From Fragilaria radians (Eukaryota; Bacillariophyta; Fragilariophyceae; Fragilariales; Fragilariaceae): a stretch of 15,473 nt of DNA. The first letter of the stretch is position 1. Each line of letters starts with the position of its first letter. Where the stretch lies: positions 1 through 15,473 of the forward strand of contig CAAAJI010000745.1 of the NCBI GenBank assembly GCA_900642245.1. The letters run 5' to 3'. Position numbers and translations under genes: made by a program. Of this stretch, positions 8,097 to 15,473 are shown in pieces. The notes beneath the pieces were generated by a model. It saw nothing but the letters and a program-made list of their open reading frames with translations. It did not search any database and was not told the DNA's origin.

Positions 8097-9634
8097 TCAT
8101 CCACCGTTTTACAATATTTTATTATTTATTTTCCCCCTAGGTCAGTAGATTTGCTTATATACTGACTTTGTTATGATTGCAAATTGCTTAGACTTGAAAC
8201 TCACCAAATACAATCTGACCCTTTTCAACACTATTTCTTTGGATTTGATTTCATGCATATAGCATCATCTTGTATTCTATATTAGAATCATTGAGCACCA
8301 GCTAAAGCATCATTGCAAATTACTGATACACTCAATTATAATTCATCAACGTGTTGTTGAGACTTTTTATGCCTGCAACAACTATTGCATTAAAAAGAAA
8401 TGCAACAATAATCCTAAGAGTCCAAGTCTATGGTGCATTATATGGAAACCTTTATTAATGCATAATCTTGCCTTGTAGTCATTAGTATCCTGAAGTCACA
8501 CGTATAGATTTGATATTGTAACTCATGATGTAAATTGATGAAAGATACTGCTACAAAGAATTTTTTGGAACAAATAAAGACATTTGGTATTATTATTGAA
8601 CTTCAAAAACGGTCTTCTCCATTCTAATATCTTGATTTGCCGTGAGATTCAGGCAAACGAAGCTAAAGATGAAGGTAAGATGTGTGCTAAAACTCCTCAT
8701 CCTAAGACTCCACAGTACCTAATCCAGGAAGTTCAATCACACATGAAACATGGGCCATGTACCGATACACGTCCATCATGCCCATGAATGAAAATGGTCA
8801 TTTTTCCTATTCATACTCAAAAGCGTAATCTGAATTTAATGTGGTTTTGAAATTATGTAAGATCATTCATTGGCTTATTAGTTGAACAAGTTTTGTATTG
8901 AAACAGGCACAAAAACCCGTTGAGCATGTCCATAAGCAGATTGTACTTTTTCAACGAAACTTATGGGTGATGATTGATTGGCATCTCAAATTTATCTTGA
9001 TTTCAGTCCATCCTGTAAGCTAATTGCACAACTTCATTTCGATGGGTCTGCTAGGGCGATTTAGGTTGCATGGAAAATAGTGATGAAGTCAAGCAATTTT
9101 TGGAAGGAAGCTACTCTTTCATAGAGGCTATATTTATCTAATTACAAGTACGTTATTCTTTTAGATATTTCGAAGCTTCATTGCAGTATAATGAACACAT
9201 ATTGCTCACTCACTTCTTCAAAGTGTACCTTGATATTCACAAATTAAAACAAATTAGTGCCCAACGAAAAAAATTCTTGACAATTATGAATTTCTTTACC
9301 ATTACTTAGAGACCAAAACTTGGAATTGACAATACCAAAAATGAAGGTGGGTTGCTATTTAGTTATCATGAGGAATCATACATCGTAATGTTGCAAAGAC
9401 AGACAATGGCACTCTACATGATGAGAATGCATGATGCTTGCCTTCATTATAGTAAGAAAATTATCTGGGATTTTATATATATTCCAGCCTTAGTTGGCTA
9501 CAACGTAAATCTGCAAAGAATAATTATTCATAATTGACCTGCCACATAGCTTACGTAATCTCCAATCTTGAGTGTCCATATCCTTGCCAATACAAAGACA
9601 TCTCAAACTTAGTCTTGTTGGTCGTAGCTAAGGA
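8097..9634. other. Intergenic AT-rich region, nothing recognised
   Basis: Only short open frames occur (for example 8584-8787 and 9352-9537 on the plus strand), without domains, and they are not called. The stretch nearest 9634 is the 3' flank of the peroxidase gene. A canonical AATAAA signal was not found just after its stop codon. Confidence 0.4.
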
Positions 9635-12433
9635 CTACACGGTTACATTCAATCCCTTGCTTATCATACGATTGAGTACATCTTTGAAGTCAGTCAACCA
9701 TTCCATATTATTGTTTCGGTACACTCCAGTCTTGGATAATGTGTCAGCCAAGGGACATCGATTTGGTTGATGAAATGTACAATCCGGTAAGAATCCAAAT
9801 TCTTGAATGTCACGAACGAGAGCAACATCTACATTTAGCATAAAGATTTGTCTCGGGGGTGTTCCTGCATCCATAATCCATTGAACCAAGCCATTTTGCA
9901 ACTGTGTATGTACCCAATTGGGAGCATCTGTCACAAGATCAGGTGCACCAGTCAGGACCTTGTAATAGTCATTGTCTATTTTCCATTTGAGGAAACATGA
10001 GAATAAAGGTAAGAAAAGGAAGCATTACCAGGATATCATAAAAAAAATGTACGTACCCAGAGTAAACATATCCGTCACCCAACCATTTTGTCCTTCATAA
10101 CCACTATTCTCAGGTAAGGCTTTACCTAAAGTATGTGCTCCCATGAGCGCGACAGTCTCATTGACATTGAATCCAAAGTGCTCATCCATAAAATCAATTA
10201 ATTCATGGGTGGTTAGGATGGTTGTTGGAAAATCAGCATGCCTATCAGGACCTTCTCGGGAACATCTATTTGAGGGTCGTAACCTACATGTACCTACAGT
10301 TTCACAATTTAGTCGGCCCGGACGAAACCTATCGGAAAATGCCAATTGATCTTGTGAGACATCTGCAGCAACCAAGGTAGATAGGGCCCAAATATCGGCT
10401 CGCGAAAATCCTAAAATGGGATTTTCCAGATCATTCACAATAGGATCCAACGCATCCAGAGATAAATGAAGTCCGGCATTTTCTCGATTGGTCTCTAGAT
10501 TGATACAACCATCACAGCCACCTGCTGGTCCGTTGGGGACACAATCATGAAATCCTAATCGTAAGTAATTGGCAGCAAGGGAACGATTCTGTGCAATTGT
10601 AGTTCGAATTCTTTCCTTGGCAGTCTCAATGAGTTGCGGTAGAGTGACTGACTGAGTCGACGACGATGTTGTTGATGCGACTGGCGGCAGTTTCGTGGGA
10701 AAGTTTGTAACAACAGCAATTGTCGGACGGGATATTGGTGAGGAACTTATCGTTGGCAATGGGCTCGGCTGTCTAGTAGTTGATTCAAGAGTTGGAAGCG
10801 TGGTTGGCGACGGAGTCGGTGACTCGGTGGGGGGCGGCTTAGGAATTTCAGTCGGTAAGGGAGAGGGTTTCTGTGATAGGTTTCTAGTGGTGGGTCTCCG
10901 TGTCGGAGATTTTGTAGGGAAAGGACTCGGTAGATTTGTCGGGGTCAATGTTGTTGGTGCTTCTGTAGGTATCGGCGTAGGCTTTTGTGATGGTTTTCTA
11001 GTAGTGGGTCTCCGTGTCGGAGGTTTGGTAGGGAAAGGTGTCGGTGGATCGGTTGGAGGCAACGTTATTGGCGCTTCTGTTGGTGCTTCAGTAGGCTTTT
11101 GTGATGGTTTTCTAGTGGTGGGTTTCCGTGTGGGAGGTTTCGTTGGAAAAGGAGTTGGTAGATTTGTCGGAGGCAATGTTACTGGTGCTTCTGTTGGTAT
11201 CGGGGTAGGCTTTTGTGATGGTTTTCTAGTAGTGGGTCTCCGTGTCCGAGGTTTGGTAGGGAAAGGTGTCGGTGGATCGGTTGGAGGCAAAGTTATTGGC
11301 GCTTCTGTGGGAGCTTCAGTTGGCTTCTGTGATGGTTTTCTGGTAGTAGGTCTCCGTGTTGGAGGTCTCGTAGGGAAAGGTGTCGGCGGAGTAGTGGGAG
11401 GCAATGTTACTGGTGCTTCTGTTGGTATTGGAGTAGGTTTCTGGGAAGGTTTTCTAGTAGTAGGTCTCCGTGTTGGACGCCTAGTTGGGAAAAATGTTGG
11501 TGGATCGGTGGGAGGCAATGTTATTGGTGCTTCGGTAGGTATTGGCGTAGGTTTCTGGGATGTCTTTCTAGTGGTGGGCTTACGTGTCGGACGCTTCGTT
11601 GGTAAGGAAGTTGGTTCATCTGTAGGAGATAACGTTGTTGGAACATCCGTTGGTAAGGAACTAGGACGTCGTGTGGGTCGTTTGGTGGGACTACGAGTTG
11701 GACGTTTCGTGACAACAGAGGGACTTGGTGCTACTGTGCTGTTTAGAATTGTTGTCGTAGTGGTTAATGTCGGAGTTGCAGTTGGCGTTTCTGTTGACAA
11801 TACAAGGGACAAGTTGGTGGTTCCTTCTGTTGTACTCGATAAAGTGGGTGATTGTGTTATCGAGATTGGAATGAGACTCGCCTCAATGGTAGGACTTGTC
11901 GTTGGTACCTCCGTTTTCGACATGTTTGGAGGAGGTGTATTTATGAATACATTAGTCGGACTTGTAGTTGGTGTCTGTGTTGCTAGAGATATTTCAGTAG
12001 GCGAGAGAGTTGGTTCGGATGTTGTTTCATTATTACTGGAATCGCATTTTTCGTTGGTAGAATTACATGACAATACTGCTGACTGGTTGAGACTTGCATC
12101 CAGCGATGAATTATTAAATGTACTGTTCAATACTAATTCCTGTGTCATATTGTCTCCAATCGCTTGAGGAAATAAAGTTACGTTGTTACTTCCAATGTCG
12201 CTGTTGCTATTACCAAGCAGCATGATGCTGCTGCTATTGCTGCCAATACTGCTATTGTCAATCTGTTGCAAAGAAGAAGATACATTCGTAAAATCCATGG
12301 AAGGGACGCTATTCATTTCCGTTCCATTCACATTGGAGTTCATCACTAGACTTGTATTATCATCCTGTAATACATCGGCAAATGATACGGAGGAAAGGAT
12401 GATACAATAAAGGTTAAAGACAGGAGATTTCAT
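9635..12433 (-). CDS. Secreted Pro-Thr-stalked heme peroxidase (plant peroxidase superfamily), two exons
   Basis: Spliced coding sequence: exon 1 12433-10057, exon 2 9975-9635, 906 codons including TAG. It should use H2O2 to oxidise extracellular substrates; the true substrate is unknown. Layout: signal peptide about 1-20 (MKSPVFNLYCIILSSVSFAD); Asn/Ser head to about 140 with 13 NxS/T sequons; Pro-Thr stalk about 141-590 with seven 38-residue repeats; peroxidase domain about 598-905. Seen in the domain: LRLGFHDC with distal Arg625 and His629, GAHTLGK with proximal His767, MLNVDVAL with proximal Asp842, and eight cysteines (631, 640, 643, 710, 716, 724, 858, 866), a number that fits the four disulfides of secretory peroxidases. 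The ATG at 12433 is chosen because the signal peptide begins there; the frame is also open to an ATG at 12538, which would bury it behind 35 polar residues. Coding sequence is less AT-rich than its neighbours. No C-terminal anchor is visible, so the stalk may tether or embed the enzyme in the wall. Family identity is strong; subclass is uncertain. Confidence 0.93.
9976..10056 (-). other. Spliceosomal intron of the peroxidase gene
   Basis: 81-bp phase-1 intron. The donor reads CTGG then GTACGT at 10056, and the acceptor reads AAAATAG ending at 9976. Joining exon 1 (ending with one base of a codon) to exon 2 gives Asp793 followed by NDYYKVLTG, the conserved peroxidase segment that follows the proximal helix, and keeps the frame open through 112 more residues. 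Reading on through the intron instead would end the protein after a few unrelated residues (YIFFMISW). Confidence 0.93.
10860..11660 (-). repeat. 114-bp in-frame tandem array encoding the Pro-Thr stalk
   Basis: Seven units with exactly 114-bp spacing: the plus-strand landmark TTTCTAGT (or TTTCTGGT) begins at 10881, 10995, 11109, 11223, 11337, 11451 and 11565. Each unit encodes 38 residues with a TTRKPSQKP-like core, a TEAP segment, LPPT, PFPT and RPT. Units alternate between a PTPIPTEAP and a PTEAPTEAP version in the middle of the array, giving a 228-bp higher-order period. Outer units are more diverged. Pro/Thr richness suggests an extended, O-glycosylated stalk. Confidence 0.95.
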
Positions 12434-12560
12434 GATGGTGTGTGAAAAAGAAAATAGATTATAAGGAAGTTTGGATACTTCATGGTGGGGGGTGGGCTCG
12501 TGATTGATGTTCGACGTCCTCCGGGAATGAATATGCACAATTTAAAAAGGGATTATGGCT
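12434..12560 (-). promoter_or_regulatory. Putative 5' leader and promoter of the peroxidase gene
   Basis: Upstream of the preferred ATG at 12433 on the minus strand are a pyrimidine-rich leader (TTTTCTTTTTC, then ACACACCATC next to the ATG), a palindromic GACGTC at 12513-12518, and a CTTTTTAAAT tract near 12541-12550 that could serve as a TATA-like element. GACGTC resembles the core of CRE/bZIP sites, including the TGACGT-type CO2/cAMP elements described in diatoms, but the flanking base differs. No transcription start is known; this is inference. Confidence 0.25.
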
Positions 12561-13772
12561 ACTGGGCCATAAATACTTTCTATGGTTGTGAAATAAGTAG
12601 AAACGATGAATGCTGGTGCAATGTCACATTTTAAAATACATCTGAGTTATCGGTTATGGAGTATCTTTCCATTCACGAGTAAGGCGAAAAATAGTCGAAA
12701 GAGATTATTAATGAGATTCATTTTTTCCAATACAAACAAAATTTCACAATATGAAATGGTTTGTTTCAAAGCACTTCTTTCTTTTCCTTCCATCCTCCGT
12801 CAGTGCAAAGACGCTATTACTACTTCAGTAATTTAACTAGCTCAAAGTATTGCTCATAGACATCAATCAGATTATTCAACTACGGTTGAGTGTTGGATTG
12901 ATGAACCAACAATGCAATCATTGTCAATAGGAAAAAAAAAGACTCTAAACACGTTTTTCACATTTGATCCTGAATTTGCGGATATACTGTTGAATGATTA
13001 TGTGTAAATCACAGAGGTGTTGTAATTAAAAGGTGTGTTGGTGGACTTCAAAGAACTAATGATTCTCATCCTGTCATTGAAGGCACTGCTTATCCACTCA
13101 AATGAGGAAGTTTCAATCCAAAGTGGCCTGAAATGCCTCATGATTGATTTGCAATTGTAACTAATGATTTCATGTAAAGCTTTATAATAGGGATAAACAA
13201 AGTAATCAGTGCTTTCAAGACACATAGTTATAGAGATGTGTTATTCAAAATCAAGGCCTTGCCCCCTGGTTTGGCTTGAGGAGAAACCAAAAATATAAAC
13301 TGATGTCTTTGTTTGCACCAATTTCCTGATGCTACAACTCAAAATACTATTTCTATCACTTCAATAATAAGGAATCATTACAAAAAAGCTTTTACCTTGA
13401 TGCACAGATATTACTCCTTGGTATGAACCTGTTTCACTTCTAATCAATCAGTCCTCTTACTCCTTGTCAACATGAGTTCATCAAACTGTCATTTCTCTAT
13501 CTTTCCCAGGAAAGAAGACCCTGAGTCGGCTTGTTAAAAGGACAAATATGTGTTGATCAACATCTAAGAATCAAAATATTTCATTGAAATATTCGATGAT
13601 CTCTAGAGGCTTCTCAAACTGCTTAGATGCTTGATACAATGTAAACATATTGACGCAGTTTCCATCATGTACTATTTTTCACTTCAATAATTCAATATTT
13701 TGGGAATGAAATCATATATCTCAATTTTACATAAATTGCCTACTTTTCTTGTCGGAATTATAGATAATTTGT
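12561..13772. other. Intergenic region, nothing recognised
   Basis: Contains short open frames on both strands (12606-12836 plus, 13225-12998 minus) without domain, signal peptide or codon pattern worth calling. The last part, from about 13740, merges into the copia integrase remnant. Some of it may be the decayed gag of that element, but no CCHC knuckle was seen. Confidence 0.35.
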
Positions 13773-14578
13773 GTGCCACCACTCCATTGGATCCCAATGA
13801 CTGCGGCTATTCATGGTTTGAGGTTGAAGGGTGATCTCAAAGTCTGTGAAGACTGTGCCGTTGCTAAAGCAAGGCAGAAGAATGTGAATCAAGACTGGAA
13901 GGAAGGGAGTCAAGCACCTGGAGAAAAAGTTATGGTGGTTCTTGCTTCTGGGTCTTAGTAGTAGATGACTACACAAACTATTGTTGGAGCCTTTTCTTGA
14001 AGGCAAAAAGTGAGCTCAAAACTAAAATTTTGACTTTATGATCTAAAGATGGCTCTGGTAAGAATAAAGCTTGGTTTGAAGAATGCCGATCCAAAGATAA
14101 TGTTATCAAGTTTGAAGTTTCTGGTCCTCAAACCCTCCAGCTCAATGGTAAAGTTGAAAGAAGGTTTCAAACATTCTTAGGGAGGATTAGAGCTATGTTG
14201 AACAGTGCTGGCTTAAAGAATCACCTCACATCGGGTGTTTGGGCAGAATGTGGAATGACAGCTACATTTCTCTCCAATATAACATCAATCAAGAATCAGG
14301 AGATCTGTCCTTACCAGTTGCTGTTTGGATGCAAGCTTAGATTACCTACAAGTTTGAGGTCCTTTGGTGAAATGGGTGTTGCCACCACAAAAGATAAGAT
14401 TCAAGGTAAATTGAATAACAGAGGAACTCCCTGCATGTTTGTTGGGTATTCTGTACATCATGCACATGATGTATACAGGATGCTGAACTTGGAAACTGAA
14501 ATGATTATCAATTTGCGTGATATCATCTGGCTAAACAAAATGCATAGAGACTGGATTGGAGGGAAAGTGAAGACTTAG
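13773..14578 (+). pseudogene. Ty1/copia integrase remnant
   Basis: The first frame (13773 to about 13930) carries GLRLKGDLKVCEDCAVAKA and a NQDWKEGSQAPGEKV stretch, the zinc-binding CxxC end of GAG-pre-integrase. A frame change follows GEKV, and the reading resumes at 13931 with YGGSCFWVLVVDDYTNYCWS. The segment that normally holds the first catalytic Asp (DISS in the related fragment at 3567) is deleted. In the second frame there is a TGA at 14039-14041, then a PQTLQLNGKVERR region (about 14128-14163) with the expected catalytic Glu, and a copia integrase C-terminal block with GTPCMFVGYS and LRDIIWL (about 14420-14530), ending at TAG 14576-14578. The related minus-strand piece at 3284-3690 shares the CEAC/CEDC, DWK and GEK blocks, so the two belong to related families. 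Confidence 0.87.
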
Positions 14579-14938
14579 TCCATGCATGATGATGATGATA
14601 CTGAGGTTATGGAATCAAAATTTCAATTTGTTAATGATAATCAAGATGCCTTTCAAGAAGGTACTAATCAAGTTGACTTGAAGAAGATGAAGGTTTACAG
14701 GCAGATGCGTCAATTGGAGAGTAGGTGTAACCCAGAGGCCACTAAATTAGTGGAGCAAATTGAGCAACAAAGGGAGACATTGCTCGATCAAGTCAATCTT
14801 GCATTATTTAGTGGAGTGGTGATCAATGAGGAGCCTGATCAAGCATGGAATCATAAAGATCCTATATTTAGAGAAAAATGGCGAGAAGCTTTTAATAAAG
14901 AATTTGAAGAAATGAGCAAGAAAAAAGTATGGGAAGTA
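14579..14938 (+). pseudogene. Copia linker and truncated start of reverse transcriptase
   Basis: It is in the same frame as the integrase above, directly after the in-frame TAG. It begins with an acidic run (MHDDDDTEV) encoded by a GAT repeat, continues with a coiled-coil-like charged stretch (about 14680-14800), then ALFSGVVINEEPDQAWNHKD and FREKWREAFNKEFEEMSKKKVW, the conserved copia approach to RT. RT coding stops at about 14938, where an LTR-like repeat begins, so palm and RNase H are missing. Confidence 0.82.
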
Positions 14939-15085
14939 TATTGGAATATCCCTTACGTTCATTCATGTTAGTAGATTATTTGTTTAGGTTAATCATTTAG
15001 GATATGGATATTCACAAAGAACGCGAAACATCAAGTTTGTGAGTCAGCGATAAGTAAAGAGTAATTTAGTAATTACAACTTTTAG
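14939..15085 (+). repeat. LTR-like repeat, copy A
   Basis: Starts TATTGGAATATCC and aligns with 5682-5870 over most of its length. It replaces the copia RT just after KKKVWEV. TGTTAGTAGATT at about 14967 is a second possible LTR-type start inside it. Similarity ends near 15085, where a short inverted relative follows. Confidence 0.6.
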
Positions 15086-15087
15086 TG

Positions 15088-15135
15088 CATCTTCAATCCC
15101 TAATGGATAAACCGTAAAAAAATATTTCTAACTGG
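15088..15135 (-). repeat. Inverted copy of the LTR-like start
   Basis: The reverse complement of 15096-15113 is identical over 18 bases to 5730-5747 (GGTTTATCCATTAGGGAT), and similarity extends outward through T-rich sequence to a TTAG at about 15129. Facing copy A at about 14967-15010, it creates an inverted pair about 170 bp across. Confidence 0.6.
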
Positions 15136-15473
15136 TTTTTCATGATCCAACTTTGTTCAAGGGAAATTGGAAACATGGACTTTTCAAAAGGATTAGAAAT
15201 TATAATATCAATGACCATTTTGTGACATTTACTGGAATGCTATGACAGCTACTTCACCAACCTTTAAAAGGTTTGCAGTTCCAAATATTTCACAAGTCAA
15301 TCATAAATATGAATTTTTAAAAATAACAACAATTGGCAAGCAAGAGTGTGTTGCAGTGAATTTAAGATATGATTAATCACAATCTATACTCTGTGAAACC
15401 TTTGAATATGTAGAATTGTTTTAGTAGCAATCTAAGACCTAAGAAGCTTAGGCTGCAATATGATTTCTTTCAA
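15136..15473. other. 3' edge, nothing recognised
   Basis: AT-rich sequence with no open frame, RNA or repeat that I can support. Confidence 0.4.

Noticed and set aside
8584..8787. 67-codon plus-strand frame
   Set aside because: Short, no motif and no neighbours supporting a gene; considered as Gag but there is no CCHC knuckle.
9352..9770. Plus-strand frames at 9352-9537 and 9534-9770
   Set aside because: The first is a low-information peptide in the 3' flank; the second is largely antisense to peroxidase exon 2.
11521..11715. 64-codon minus-strand frame inside the stalk
   Set aside because: Alternative frame of the peroxidase exon with no domain; explained by the repeat.
10695..12167. 490-codon open frame on the plus strand, opposite the Pro-Thr stalk, rich in Val and Gly repeats
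   Set aside because: It is the complement of the repeat-encoding sequence. Pro and Thr codons in this phase give no stops on the other strand, and the peptide simply mirrors the 38-residue unit. The minus strand has a signal peptide, catalytic residues and a clean splice, so this is a shadow.
12434..12538. Upstream ATG at 12538 extending the peroxidase by 35 residues
   Set aside because: The extension is polar and would hide an otherwise good signal peptide starting at 12433. Kept only as an alternative start.
12606..13225. Short frames at 12606-12836 (plus) and 12998-13225 (minus)
   Set aside because: No domain, signal or conserved motif; length is ordinary for AT-rich noncoding DNA.
13758..14006. 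82-codon minus-strand frame
   Set aside because: Antisense to the copia integrase remnant, which has clear family motifs on the plus strand.

Overview
The window looks like nuclear DNA of a diatom, or a close stramenopile relative. The reasons are a secreted protein with a long Pro-Thr stalk of the kind common in diatoms, a short GT-AG intron, AT-rich spacers, and several decayed Ty1/copia retrotransposon pieces of the sort that fill diatom genomes. No bacterial operon, CRISPR array, rRNA or recognisable tRNA was seen. The species cannot be named from this window.

Only one convincing cellular gene is present. It lies on the minus strand (12433 to 9635) and encodes a two-exon, 905-residue extracellular heme peroxidase. 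Its order is signal peptide, Asn/Ser-rich head packed with N-glycosylation sequons, Pro-Thr stalk of about 440 residues containing seven 38-residue (114-bp) repeats, and a C-terminal peroxidase domain with distal Arg625/His629, proximal His767 and Asp842, and eight cysteines. An 81-bp intron (10056 to 9976) interrupts the codon for Asp793.

Most of the rest is retrotransposon debris, region by region. At 430-1290 there is a very degenerate plus-strand copia reverse transcriptase. At 1761-2159 there is an unrecognised open frame of 132 codons. At 3019-4849 a minus-strand gag/integrase fragment lies between two LTR-like sequences in inverted orientation. At 5682-7155 an LTR-like piece is followed by a plus-strand copia RT/RNase H with an altered YVDD motif, frameshifts and a 124-bp tandem duplication. 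At 13773-14937 there is a plus-strand copia integrase plus linker/RT start, broken by two stops and a deletion, then cut off by a relative of the same LTR-like piece at 14939. The spacers at 7900-9634, 12561-13770 and 15136-15473 hold nothing I can name.

The mobile pieces act only as a record of nested insertion, deletion and rearrangement; none looks capable of autonomous movement. The peroxidase gene, by contrast, is uninterrupted and keeps its catalytic residues. It is the most biologically interesting object here: a probable cell-surface or wall-associated oxidoreductase displayed on a glycosylated stalk.
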